Shown: piece after piece, positions 18,060 to 26,643 of the stretch
Position numbering within the stretch: the first letter of the stretch is position 1
How the letters are laid out: every line of letters starts with the position of its first letter
DNA from: Spirochaetota bacterium
GTDB lineage: Bacteria; Spirochaetota; B62-G9; DRHN01
Length of the DNA stretch: 49,158 nucleotides
Assembly: GCA_020342115.1 (NCBI GenBank)
Contig: CP070841.1
Coordinates: forward strand, 2,503,274 to 2,552,431
Reading direction: 5' to 3'
Program-made: the position numbers and the translations under genes
The notes under the pieces: model-generated
What the model was told of the DNA's origin: nothing
Seen by the model: only the letters and a program-made list of their open reading frames with translations
The model's database searches: none

Positions 18060-18088
18060 TTGACATTTTATTATACGGTTCCTATTTT
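18060..18088 (+). promoter_or_regulatory. Promoter for the giant activase gene
   Basis: TTGACA 18060-18065 and TATTTT 18083-18088 with 17-bp spacing. The start site would fall at about 18095, leaving a very short leader that begins near the AAGGGGAG ribosome site. Confidence 0.6.
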
Positions 18089-18109
18089 TTGAAGGGGAGT
18101 AAAATATAC

Positions 18110-21100
18110 ATGAAGGTGTATCTGGGCCTCGATATCGGATCTGTTTCCATAAACACGGTTGTCATGAATGAGAATAAGAACGTTATTGATAACCGTTACG
18201 ACTACTGCCATGGAAAACCCTTCTCTCTCCTTCGGGATATCCTCCAATCTGTTATCAAACGATACGGTGGCGAAAGTCTATCCTTCATTGTAACTACAGG
18301 TACCGGCGGACCACTTGCCTCAGAACTCATTGGAGCGTACTATGTAAATGAAATTGTAGCACAGTCAACCGCTGTAGCGCATCTCTATCCTCATATAAAA
18401 ACGATCATCGAAATGGGAGGAGAAGATTCAAAGCTTTTATTTATGGAGAGCGAAAACGGCAGCTCACATCTGGTTGACTTTGCCATGAACAGTATCTGTG
18501 CAGCAGGGACGGGTTCCTTTCTGGATCAGCAGGCAAGAAGGATTGGAGTATCTATTGAGGATGAGTTTGGGCAGCTGGCTATTAAATCGAAAAGCCCTCC
18601 AAGAATTGCAGGCCGCTGTAGTGTTTTTGCAAAAAGCGACATGATCCACCTGCAGCAGATAGCAACTCCAGTGCATGATATAGTTGCCGGTCTTTGTTTT
18701 GCTGTTGCAAGAAACTTTAAAAGTCAGCTTGCACGGGGAAAACAGCTTCCCAGGCCTGTGATATTCCAGGGTGGCGTTGCTGCAAACACCGGAATGGTAA
18801 GGGCTTTCAAAGAAGTCTTAGGTCTCGAAGAGGAGGAGCTGGTCATACCGGAGTACCATGCATCGATGGGTGCTATTGGGGCTCTTTACCATATATTCGA
18901 TAATCATCCCGAGCCAGATCATACATTTAAAGGACTTGCTCCAATAGATGATTACCTCAATCATATGAGTGTTGATTGCGAGCAGCTCAATCCTCTCGGG
19001 GCAACAACACAAAAAATGAATACGAGTGATATTCGTTCAGTAGATCATGATACAATACTGGATGTCTGGCTTGGCCTTGATGTAGGATCTTTGAGCACCA
19101 ATGTTGTGCTCATTGACAGAATGAATCGGGTCATTGCAAGAAGGTACCTGCCAACAAGTGGAAAGCCTCTGGAAGCTATAAAAAAGGGTTTAAAAGAAAT
19201 ATATGATGAGGTTGGCGAAAGTGTAAGTGTATGTGGAGTCGGAACAACTGGTTCTGGGAGGTATCTCACAGGTGACTTCGTTAGTGCTGACACCATTCAG
19301 AACGAGATAACTGCACAGGCAACAGCAGCAATTGATATAGATCCAGATGTTGATACCATATTTGAAATAGGTGGACAGGATTCGAAATTTATTAGCATTG
19401 ATAATGGGGTAATTGTAGATTTTGAGATGAACAAAGTCTGTGCAGCAGGGACCGGTTCGTTTCTCGAAGAACAGGCTGAGAAGCTAGGTGTGAATATCAT
19501 AGATGAATTTGGTAACCTGGCGTGTAATGCACCTTCTCCCTCAAAGCTAGGTGATAGATGTACAGTGTTCATGGAGTCTGATCTGAATGCCCATCAGCAG
19601 AAGGGTGCAAAAAAGGAGAATCTCGTTGCAGGGTTGGCCTATTCGATCGTTTATAATTACATTCAAAAAGTTGTAGGAAACAAACGTATTGCAGACCGCA
19701 TATTCTTTCAGGGAGGAGTGGCAAGCAACCGTTCAGTTGTTGCGGCATTCGAAAAAGTTACAGGCAGACCAATAGTAGTTCCGGATCATCATGATGTTAC
19801 CGGTGCGATAGGTGCTGCTATGCTTTCTCGAGATGTAGTGGGTAGAGATAAAACAAGATTCAAAGGGTTCAGTATCGCAGAGAAGGGATACGCTGTTGAT
19901 AAGTTTGGATGCACATCCTGTTCGAACCGTTGTGAGATAAGGAGAGTAAGAATAGAGGGTGAATCAATACCGCTATATTATGGCGGCAGGTGTGAGAAAT
20001 ACGAAGTCCCGGATAGAAAAGGAAGAGGTAAGGATATCCCTGACTTGTTTCAGGAGAGAACGAAGCTTCTTATGGGTGGTTACAAGGAGACTCCAGCCGA
20101 CCACAGACCAAGTATTGGGATTCCTCGTGGATTGATGCTCTTCTATCAGCAGTTTCCTTTCTGGCGTACATTCTTTGAAGAATTGGGCTTCAGAGTCGTA
20201 CTATCACCCCCATCCTCTCATTCGTTGATCACAAAGTCTCTTGAGCTCATCGAAGCTGAGACCTGTTTTCCTGTTGAAGTTATGCACGGTCATGTATATG
20301 AACTCTTTGACATGGATGTAGACTATATATGGCTGCCTTCGGTGGTAAACTCCAAGGCAGAGGCTGATAATCCGACAATTTACTACAATTGCCCCTGGGT
20401 CCAGACAATTCCATATATGATAAAAGCGGGGATAAGGGGATCTGAAGATGAGAAAAGACTATTAACACCTGCTCTTCACTTCCGTTATTTTGGAAAAGTA
20501 TTGAACCGCGAGATATCAGCTTATATGAAAAAAAAGTTCGATCTTGGGAGGCATGAGGTTATAGAAGCTACAGCCAAAGCAGATGCTGCACAGGATGATT
20601 TTGATATAAAGGTACGCAATCTTGGGAAAGAGGTGCTTGCTAATCTTCCACCTGACAAAGAAGCTGTTGTAGTCGTGGGCAGGCCCTATAATACCAGCGA
20701 TCCTGAATTAAACCTTTACCTGGTGCAAAAACTCATCAATCTTGATGTTCTACCTATCCCAATGGATTTTCTCCCCTGGGAGAAGGAGAATATATACGAT
20801 AGCTACAGAATGATGTACTGGCCAAACGGGAGGAAGATTCTCGCTGCGAGCAGGATTATAGCAAGGGATCAGAGATTAAACGCAGTTTTTCTCGGTAATT
20901 TCAGGTGCGGTCCTGATTCATTTCTACTCCACTTCATTAGAGAGGAGTTCAAAGCAAAACCCTATCTTCAGCTCGAAGTTGATGAGCACAGTGCGGATGC
21001 AGGAATGATCACACGCTGTGAAGCTTTCCTGGACAGTTTACGCAACCGGAAGAAGAGGAGAAGGATAACGCAGGATACAAAGGTACCAAAGGAACTGGAT

Positions 21101-22330
21101 ATCTCTTTCCATGCTCCTGTAAAAGAGAGGGTGCTCTATGTGCCATACATGAGTGATCATGCATATATGCTGGCAGCTGGTTCGAGACATTGTGGTGTGA
21201 GCGCAGAGGTACTGCCGCCTCAAGACAGAGAAGCGCTTGAGCTTGGAAGGAAATACACATCCTCTCGTGAGTGCTTTCCAATGATATGTACTACGGGTTC
21301 TTTTTTGAAAAAGGCCATGGAGCCTGGATTTGATCCTAAAAGATCAAGCTTTTTCATGCCGGATCACAATGGACCTTGCAGATTCGGTCAGTACAACAGG
21401 CTTCAGCGGATTATTCTGGATCGTATCGGCCTCACGGATGTAAAAATTATCTCTCCTGGCAACGACAATGTCTACACTGACCTCTCTGGAGGTAAAGGAA
21501 TAAGCTTTTGGGTGCCAACCTGGATGGGAACCGTTGCTGTTGACATTCTCAGAAAGCTCGTACAGGAAAAAAGACCTTATGAGGTAAACCAAGGAGAGTC
21601 TAACGAGTGTTACAGGAAGTATCTGACAAAGATAACAAGAAGCGTCGAGGGGGGAGCAAAGGATCTTGAAGATATTCTTTTAACGGCAGCGAAGGCATTT
21701 GCTGATATCGAGGTGATAGGAGAAGAAAGAAAGCCTGTGATTTCTGTCACAGGTGAAATATTCATGAGAGACAATCCATTCTGCAGCGGTTACGTGGTGC
21801 AAAAGCTTGAGCGGTTGGGTGCAGAGACAATGATTGCTCCAATTTGTGAGTGGTTTAACTATTCTACCTATCGATACTTCAGGGACAGTGTGTGGAAGAG
21901 GGACATAAAGGGAATTGTAATGTCCAGAATTCTTTTAATGTTCCAGCGCTTCCTTGAACACAGAACTGTGAGGAAAATTACCGGTTTTGTGGATCTGTAC
22001 AGGGATATCCATATCAATGACGTATTACGTTTATGCAACGCTTATGTGGATAAGAGCTATGATGGTGAACCTGCATTGGTAATGGGCACCAGTGCCGGCC
22101 AGGTATCAACTGGTATAGCCGGGATAGTGAATATACTGCCTTTCACATGTATGCCGGGTACACTCATTACCTCGATTTCAAATTCATTAAGAAAGGATTA
22201 TGATAATATTCCTTGGGTAAATATTGCGTATGATGGTCAGGAAGATACAGGTATTGATACGAGGCTGCAAGCTTTTATGCATCAGGCTAAGGAATATGCG
22301 CAGAAACGGGTATTACATCAGTCGAGGTAG
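18110..22330 (+). CDS. Giant acyl-CoA dehydratase activase-like protein: two ASKHA ATPase domains + DUF2229 + HGD-D-like region
   Basis: A 1406-aa cytoplasmic protein. Residues ~1-270 and ~320-580 are two copies of the BadF/BcrA/HgdC ATPase, each starting with GLD(I/V)GS-S. Each copy keeps both cysteines that ligate the bridging 4Fe-4S cluster in HgdC: C130 and C170 in the first, C444 and C484 in the second (motifs CAAGTG and RCxVF). A CxxCxxxC motif follows (C601, C604, C608). A DUF2229 region starts near 660, and the rest resembles the 2-hydroxyacyl-CoA dehydratase D component. HgdC-type ATPases drive electrons to low potential by ATP hydrolysis. The fused architecture is known in anaerobes but its substrate is, as far as I know, not established. 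ATG 18110 with AAGGGGAG is chosen over TTG 18089. It has its own promoter and upstream repeats. Confidence 0.88.
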   Translation: MKVYLGLDIGSVSINTVVMNENKNVIDNRYDYCHGKPFSLLRDILQSVIKRYGGESLSFIVTTGTGGPLASELIGAYYVNEIVAQSTAVAHLYPHIKTIIEMGGEDSKLLFMESENGSSHLVDFAMNSICAAGTGSFLDQQARRIGVSIEDEFGQLAIKSKSPPRIAGRCSVFAKSDMIHLQQIATPVHDIVAGLCFAVARNFKSQLARGKQLPRPVIFQGGVAANTGMVRAFKEVLGLEEEELVIPEYHASMGAIGALYHIFDNHPEPDHTFKGLAPIDDYLNHMSVDCEQLNPLGATTQKMNTSDIRSVDHDTILDVWLGLDVGSLSTNVVLIDRMNRVIARRYLPTSGKPLEAIKKGLKEIYDEVGESVSVCGVGTTGSGRYLTGDFVSADTIQNEITAQATAAIDIDPDVDTIFEIGGQDSKFISIDNGVIVDFEMNKVCAAGTGSFLEEQAEKLGVNIIDEFGNLACNAPSPSKLGDRCTVFMESDLNAHQQKGAKKENLVAGLAYSIVYNYIQKVVGNKRIADRIFFQGGVASNRSVVAAFEKVTGRPIVVPDHHDVTGAIGAAMLSRDVVGRDKTRFKGFSIAEKGYAVDKFGCTSCSNRCEIRRVRIEGESIPLYYGGRCEKYEVPDRKGRGKDIPDLFQERTKLLMGGYKETPADHRPSIGIPRGLMLFYQQFPFWRTFFEELGFRVVLSPPSSHSLITKSLELIEAETCFPVEVMHGHVYELFDMDVDYIWLPSVVNSKAEADNPTIYYNCPWVQTIPYMIKAGIRGSEDEKRLLTPALHFRYFGKVLNREISAYMKKKFDLGRHEVIEATAKADAAQDDFDIKVRNLGKEVLANLPPDKEAVVVVGRPYNTSDPELNLYLVQKLINLDVLPIPMDFLPWEKENIYDSYRMMYWPNGRKILAASRIIARDQRLNAVFLGNFRCGPDSFLLHFIREEFKAKPYLQLEVDEHSADAGMITRCEAFLDSLRNRKKRRRITQDTKVPKELDISFHAPVKERVLYVPYMSDHAYMLAAGSRHCGVSAEVLPPQDREALELGRKYTSSRECFPMICTTGSFLKKAMEPGFDPKRSSFFMPDHNGPCRFGQYNRLQRIILDRIGLTDVKIISPGNDNVYTDLSGGKGISFWVPTWMGTVAVDILRKLVQEKRPYEVNQGESNECYRKYLTKITRSVEGGAKDLEDILLTAAKAFADIEVIGEERKPVISVTGEIFMRDNPFCSGYVVQKLERLGAETMIAPICEWFNYSTYRYFRDSVWKRDIKGIVMSRILLMFQRFLEHRTVRKITGFVDLYRDIHINDVLRLCNAYVDKSYDGEPALVMGTSAGQVSTGIAGIVNILPFTCMPGTLITSISNSLRKDYDNIPWVNIAYDGQEDTGIDTRLQAFMHQAKEYAQKRVLHQSR

Positions 22331-22369
22331 TGGAAGAGATCATAGGAAAGAGGTAAAGCGCCCACCTAT

Positions 22370-22984
22370 ATGGAGTCCTTTTTTAATCTGACAGATGTCA
22401 TCCCGCCTATGAGCAGGGAAGAATCCCTGATCTATTTTGCAAAACTGTTCGGAAATAAGAACCCTATTGTTGTTGAGCTTGGATCTGGAAATGGGCATTT
22501 TCTCGCTGAGTATGCAGTCCTGAATCCTGATATGAATTTTATAGGAACAGAGATACTGCTTGGAAGAGCAAGAAAATTTTATAGTAAGGTAGAGAAAAGA
22601 AGCATAAAAAACTTGGTGGTTTTCCGGGGAGATATGAGGAGATTTGTATGGGATTTTCTATACAGGGAAATGGTCCGTGAGTTTATTATCCTTTTTCCTG
22701 ATCCATGGCCAAAGAAGAAACATCATAAGCATCGTCTGCTCACAAGGAAATTTATACAAATGCTTTTCATATGCCTTGTCCATGGAGGGAAGGTGTCTTT
22801 GGCAACTGATTATGAGGAGTATCGAGATTTTATTATAGAAGAGTTCACGTATGTAAAGGGTTTTAAATCATCTTCGAATGGAAAGTATTCCGAATACGCT
22901 GAAAATTATCCTGTAAGCCTCTATGAAAATAAATTGAGAAATGAAGGGAAACGGCTTTTTTTCATGCAGTATATGAAAACGTAG
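22370..22984 (+). CDS. trmB: tRNA (guanine-N7-)-methyltransferase
   Basis: Methylates G46 in the variable loop of tRNAs using SAM. The Rossmann methyltransferase motif VVELGSGNGHF (34-44) binds SAM, and FIGTEI ends the next strand. The TrmB signature FPDPWPKKKHHKHRLL (109-124) and the late TDYEEY block are both present. At 204 aa it is of normal length. It starts 39 bp after the activase stop and is probably cotranscribed with it, though the nearest purine-rich sequence (AGAGG) is about 17 nt before the ATG. It converges tail-to-tail with the UVR-motif gene with no gap. Confidence 0.95.
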   Translation: MESFFNLTDVIPPMSREESLIYFAKLFGNKNPIVVELGSGNGHFLAEYAVLNPDMNFIGTEILLGRARKFYSKVEKRSIKNLVVFRGDMRRFVWDFLYREMVREFIILFPDPWPKKKHHKHRLLTRKFIQMLFICLVHGGKVSLATDYEEYRDFIIEEFTYVKGFKSSSNGKYSEYAENYPVSLYENKLRNEGKRLFFMQYMKT

Positions 22985-23749
22985 TTACTGCATTTTTTTC
23001 AGCTTGTCTCTTATTTTTGCAGCTTTCTCATATTCCTCATTCTCGAGGGCAGTCTTAAGCTCTTCGACAAGCTTTTGTTTTTTTGTGGGAGTGTAGCTTT
23101 TTACTATCTCATCAGCCCAGTTTTTAAGAAAATTGATCTCTGAGCCATGTTCAGATTTTGTTCCCTTCTGGCCATATGCGTTTTCTATTTTGTGAATTCC
23201 ATGATTTATCTCATCAACTGCGCGAGTGGCATCCTTCGCTTTAAGTGCGCCAAGAACCTTGGCCCGTGTATTCATCATGATTACGTAAGGCCTATACTGC
23301 TCAAAGTCGTCGATATACTTTTCATCTGCTGCATACTTTTTTACGAAATCAAACAACCTCAGGTTTCTTGATGTGTCCCTCTCTGCTTTTTTGAAATCTG
23401 CGAGCTGGAAAAAACATAGGTACCGGTAGTAGTACTGGATGCCCTCCTGTTGAAGAGCATAGCAATCGTCCTTATCAAGAGAAAAATCTGATGTTACCCC
23501 ATACTTTTTCTTCATCCATGAAGCTATGCCCTCATAGTAGTTGAGTAATGACTCCTTCCCATGGGGTCTCTTCCCATCAGGTCTCCCTTTCTCTTCCATC
23601 TGGAGTATTCCAAGGTCAAGACGCATCTGTATCTTCGGCATTCCGTCTTTCCCTATAATACGCCTTACCATCATTTCCTGCCGAAGATCGTAATCCCATT
23701 TCTTCAGTACATCTGTAATGTCATACCTTCGGCCATTTTTCCATAACAT
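22985..23749 (-). CDS. Protein with C-terminal UVR (UvrB/UvrC) motif
   Basis: A 254-aa soluble, helix-rich protein. The last ~35 residues (KKQKLVEELKTALENEEYEK, then AAKIRDKLKK) are a clear UVR motif, the coiled hairpin through which UvrB and UvrC meet and which also occurs in McsA and ClpC. Residues 1-60 (YDITDVLKKWDYD... GKDGMPKIQMRLDLGILQME) and the middle (YYRYLCFFQLADFKKAERDT) resemble UVR-motif proteins annotated in spirochaetes. No nuclease or helicase motif is present, so a direct repair role should not be assumed. Its stop abuts the trmB stop. The STAS gene ends 66 bp upstream on the same strand and may be cotranscribed. Confidence 0.7.
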   Translation of the reverse strand: MLWKNGRRYDITDVLKKWDYDLRQEMMVRRIIGKDGMPKIQMRLDLGILQMEEKGRPDGKRPHGKESLLNYYEGIASWMKKKYGVTSDFSLDKDDCYALQQEGIQYYYRYLCFFQLADFKKAERDTSRNLRLFDFVKKYAADEKYIDDFEQYRPYVIMMNTRAKVLGALKAKDATRAVDEINHGIHKIENAYGQKGTKSEHGSEINFLKNWADEIVKSYTPTKKQKLVEELKTALENEEYEKAAKIRDKLKKMQ

Positions 23750-23815
23750 TTCTAATTCCTGGAATGAATGTATAAGACCTACTATAATATGGTTAAAAAA
23801 ATAGTAAAATAATTT

Positions 23816-24124
23816 CTAGCCTGTTTCTATTTTAACGAGCCTATCAAGTTTCACAATTTTGAAGATTTGCATGATAGTACTATTTACACCGATGATTTTT
23901 ACCGTTCCGTTCTTCTTTTGAAGTTCCTTGTAGAGGAGGACAATCTTTCCTATTCCTGAGCTCGTGATTGATTGCAGCTCTTTGAGATCTAGAATCACTT
24001 CTTTGGGATTTTTTTTGATTATGTCGTTAAATGTAACCAGAAGCTCATTAGCCTGATCAATATAAATATCGCCCTTAACTTTTACAGTGAGTTTTCCATC
24101 GGATTCTGAAACTTTTATGTTCAT
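23816..24124 (-). CDS. STAS-domain protein, anti-sigma-factor antagonist type
   Basis: A 102-aa single STAS domain like SpoIIAA/RsbV. These proteins bind a partner kinase/anti-sigma factor and are switched off by phosphorylation. Strand KLTVKVKGDIYIDQANEL and block VILDLKELQSITSSGIG are typical. Ser55 aligns with the phosphorylated serine (D-S-S-G in SpoIIAA), but the preceding Asp is Thr54. An excellent ribosome site (AGGGGGGA) precedes the ATG. No kinase or sigma factor gene is nearby, so its partner is elsewhere. Confidence 0.9.
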   Translation of the reverse strand: MNIKVSESDGKLTVKVKGDIYIDQANELLVTFNDIIKKNPKEVILDLKELQSITSSGIGKIVLLYKELQKKNGTVKIIGVNSTIMQIFKIVKLDRLVKIETG

Positions 24125-24149
24125 TAATCCCCCCCTGTTATCTATTTTT

Positions 24150-24178
24150 AGAATAATAGAAAAAAGATTTTAATGCAA
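24150..24178 (-). promoter_or_regulatory. Promoter for the STAS gene
   Basis: Minus-strand TTGCAT (24173-24178) and TATTCT (24150-24155), spacing 17 bp, 25 bp before the ATG. Confidence 0.5.
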
Positions 24179-24195
24179 TATTTTTTTACTACCAG

Positions 24196-24224
24196 TTGCA
24201 TTTTATTATCAGATAGTGAATACT
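24196..24224 (+). promoter_or_regulatory. Promoter for folB
   Basis: TTGCAT 24196-24201 and AATACT 24219-24224 with 17-bp spacing, 29 bp before the folB ATG. It shares the same -35 hexamer as the divergent STAS promoter. Confidence 0.4.
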
Positions 24225-24253
24225 GCAGTAAGTGAAATAGCAGAGGAGACTGT

Positions 24254-24595
24254 ATGCACAAGATAGTTCTCGAGGAAATCACAGTAAGGTTAAATGTCGG
24301 GGTTACGGAAACAGAGAAGAAACATCGACAGAAGATAAGTATCAGTATCGAACTCTATCCAACGATTGAACCAAACAGAATCAACGATAACATTGCTAGT
24401 ACGGTGAATTACTCGAGTGTGAGACAAGATGTAAAAACACTTTTAAGAAACAGTACTCACAATTTGATTGAAACTGTTGCGCGTCAAATTGCTGAGCATA
24501 TTAAAGAGCAATATCAGGTCAAAATCGTACGGGTTACTGTAAAGAAGTATCCTTATAGAGACATCAAGGCTGTATCCTATACCATTGAACTGTGA
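24254..24595 (+). CDS. folB: Dihydroneopterin aldolase
   Basis: Cleaves 7,8-dihydroneopterin to 6-hydroxymethyl-dihydropterin and glycolaldehyde in folate synthesis. The family pattern is present: VRLNVGVTETEKKHRQKISISIEL at the N-terminus, VNYSSVRQDV in the middle, then the pterin-anchoring Glu73 in NLIETVA. The catalytic Lys in VTVKKYP (97/98) is kept. At 113 aa it is of normal length (E. coli 122). GAGGAG precedes the ATG. The MBL-fold gene follows after 15 bp. No other folate gene is in the window. Confidence 0.92.
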   Translation: MHKIVLEEITVRLNVGVTETEKKHRQKISISIELYPTIEPNRINDNIASTVNYSSVRQDVKTLLRNSTHNLIETVARQIAEHIKEQYQVKIVRVTVKKYPYRDIKAVSYTIEL

Positions 24596-24610
24596 TTTTC
24601 GGGAGGAGTT

Positions 24611-25354
24611 ATGCGAGTCATCATCCTTGGTACGTCTGCAGCATTCTCTGCAAAGGATGAGTGTTGTTCATCCTATCTTATAAGAGCTGGTGGTAAGAAT
24701 TATGTCATCGATACCGGCTCAGGATCATTCAGTGTACTGCAGAAACATATCCATTATAAGGATATCCATTGCATCTTATTGAGCCATCTGCATGCTGATC
24801 ATTGCTCGGATATATATACCTTGCGATATGCAATATATGTGACTCAGAGAGATGGTTTGAGGGAAAATCCACTGCCCATTTATATGCCTAGGAGCCCAAA
24901 GCAAACTTACTCGTTTATAAGAGGGGCTATCAAAAACGAGTTCCTCATAGAGGAGATTAAAGATGGACTTACAGTAAATCTGAATGAACTTAAGGTGAGT
25001 TTCCTTCGTACAGAGCATCCTGTCCAGTGTTATGCAATGAGGTTCGAATATAACGGGAGTAGTGTTGTATATACAGCTGATACAAAGTATTTTGATAAGC
25101 TGGTTTCATTCTCTCGGCGATCTGATCTCTTAATTGCTGAAGCTACTCTTCAGAATATAGACAGGTCTATGGAGGAAATGGGCCATATGACAGCTCAGAC
25201 TGCTGCAAAGCTTGCACAAGGTGCAGATATAAAGAAGCTCGTTCTCTCTCATATTTGGCCTGAGTATGACAGGAGTGTAACTTTCCATGAAGCAAAATCC
25301 TGCTACGATGGGGACCTGTTGATTGGAAAGCAAGGATTATCCTTCGTTTTGTAA
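24611..25354 (+). CDS. Metallo-beta-lactamase-fold hydrolase, RNase Z/ElaC-like
   Basis: A 247-aa enzyme with the two-metal motif HLHADH (H59, H61, D63, H64). Further ligands are probably H119 (RTEHP), D141 (TADTKYF) and the late His of VLSHIWPEYD. Opening MRVIILGTSAAF and YVIDTGSGSF fit RNase Z/ElaC-like phosphodiesterases. It lacks the long flexible arm of true tRNase Z, so it could be a cyclic-nucleotide or other small-substrate phosphodiesterase. It is read from the folB transcript; the moxR promoter starts 38 bp after its stop. Confidence 0.85.
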   Translation: MRVIILGTSAAFSAKDECCSSYLIRAGGKNYVIDTGSGSFSVLQKHIHYKDIHCILLSHLHADHCSDIYTLRYAIYVTQRDGLRENPLPIYMPRSPKQTYSFIRGAIKNEFLIEEIKDGLTVNLNELKVSFLRTEHPVQCYAMRFEYNGSSVVYTADTKYFDKLVSFSRRSDLLIAEATLQNIDRSMEEMGHMTAQTAAKLAQGADIKKLVLSHIWPEYDRSVTFHEAKSCYDGDLLIGKQGLSFVL

Positions 25355-25391
25355 ATGCCACCCAAACTTATACATCTTCAGTGACATGCTG

Positions 25392-25420
25392 TTGACCATG
25401 CTTTTCTGGGTGTGTATTTT
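25392..25420 (+). promoter_or_regulatory. Promoter for the moxR-bat operon
   Basis: TTGACC 25392-25397 and TATTTT 25415-25420 with 17-bp spacing, 29 bp upstream of the chosen moxR ATG at 25449. It lies between the MBL-fold gene and moxR, as expected for the head of the eight-gene unit. Confidence 0.55.
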
Positions 25421-25448
25421 ATATCAAAATCATTACAGGGAGCAGGAG

Positions 25449-26438
25449 ATGGACAAACAGATTCAGGAGGTGCAGGAACGCATTAACAGGGAGAGCAAGA
25501 TACTAATGAAATTAAAAGAAGAGGTGGGAAAGGTAATAGTAGGACAGGATGACATGATAGAGAAGATAATGATAGGTCTCATATCAAACGGGCATCTGCT
25601 TATAGAGGGTGTTCCTGGTCTCGCTAAAACCCTCACAGTGAGTACATTTGCACATGCATTGAACATTGGGTTTAAAAGAATACAGTTCACTCCCGACATG
25701 CTTCCGGCAGACCTTATAGGGACAATGGTGTACAATCAAAGGACTCATGATTTTCAGGTAAAAAAGGGCCCGATTTTTTCATCTTTTATACTTGCTGATG
25801 AGATCAATAGAGCTCCGGCCAAAACACAGAGTGCATTGCTCGAAGCGATGCAGGAGCGTCAAGTGACCATTGGAGAGGAGACCTTCAAACTTGACAGTAC
25901 GTTTCTTGTGATAGCAACACAGAATCCTATCGAGCAGTATGGAACATACCCGCTTCCGGAAGCCCAGGTTGATCGATTCATGATGAAACTCAAGCTGGAT
26001 TATCCATCAAAGGACGAAGAGTTAAGCATTCTTAATATTCATGGATCGGGAAAAGTGCCCGAGGCTTCTGCAGTTATAAAGAAGTCCGATATTGAGAGGT
26101 TGAGGAGTGTTGTACATCTTATATATATGGATGAGAAGATAGAGCAATACATTGTGGATATTGTAACTTCATCGAGGAAACCTGATGAGTATGAGCTTAT
26201 CGATATCAAGGATCTCATTGCATATGGTGCGAGCCCTCGTGCATCACTCTATCTGAAGCTTGGATCAAAGGCAAATGCCTTCTTGAATGGCAGGGGCTAT
26301 GTTATACCCGATGACATTCGGGATATAGGGTACGATATATTGAGACATAGACTAATCCTTACCTATGAGGCTCAGGCAGAGGATATAACAACTGAGGATG
26401 TGATTGAGAAGATTTTCTCTGGGGTTGAGGTCCCTTAA
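25449..26438 (+). CDS. MoxR-family AAA+ ATPase, first gene of the Bat operon
   Basis: An AAA+ chaperone-like ATPase that acts with von Willebrand factor A (VWA) proteins. The Walker A motif is GVPGLAKT (54-61), Walker B LADEINRAPAKTQ (115-127), sensor 1 ATQNPIEQYGTYPLPEAQ with QVDRFM, and the lid domain is ASPRASLYLKLGSKANAFLNGR. At 329 aa it is of normal length. The start at ATG 25449 has AGGGAG 6 nt ahead; longer in-frame starts would run through the promoter. In MoxR/Bat clusters the ATPase is thought to remodel or activate the VWA proteins encoded downstream. The stop codon lies inside a 12-bp hairpin. Confidence 0.93.
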   Translation: MDKQIQEVQERINRESKILMKLKEEVGKVIVGQDDMIEKIMIGLISNGHLLIEGVPGLAKTLTVSTFAHALNIGFKRIQFTPDMLPADLIGTMVYNQRTHDFQVKKGPIFSSFILADEINRAPAKTQSALLEAMQERQVTIGEETFKLDSTFLVIATQNPIEQYGTYPLPEAQVDRFMMKLKLDYPSKDEELSILNIHGSGKVPEASAVIKKSDIERLRSVVHLIYMDEKIEQYIVDIVTSSRKPDEYELIDIKDLIAYGASPRASLYLKLGSKANAFLNGRGYVIPDDIRDIGYDILRHRLILTYEAQAEDITTEDVIEKIFSGVEVP

Positions 26439-26623
26439 ATGTTGCGGAGCAACATTTAAGGAGAAGCCACAAGGGTGGCTTCTCCACATTCTTGATTGAA
26501 GTAATTTCCTGTATAAGACACAGGAAACTCAGCATTCAGTATCTAATGTGGAATAGCCATATAAGTGGCTTCGAAACATTTGTAGCAAAGACGAATTCTT
26601 GGTAAAGCCATAAAGGTGGCTTT
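26434..26623. repeat. Cluster of five hairpins in the moxR-DUF58 intergenic gap
   Basis: Hairpin 1: arm CTTAAATGTTGC 26434-26445, loop GGA, perfect 12-bp arm 26449-26460. Hairpin 2: arm GGAGAAGCCAC 26460-26470, loop AAGG, 11-bp arm 26475-26485. Hairpin 3: TTTCCTGT 26505-26512 with 26520-26527. Hairpin 4: AGCCA 26555-26559 with 26566-26570, extended by AATGT 26545-26549 pairing ACATT 26576-26580. Hairpin 5: AAAGCCA 26604-26610 with 26617-26623. Hairpins 2, 4 and 5 share AGCCAY...AAG-GTGGCTT and each is followed by CATT, so they are diverged copies of one unit. Confidence 0.8.
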
Positions 26624-26643
26624 GCTTCATTATTGAGGTTCTA

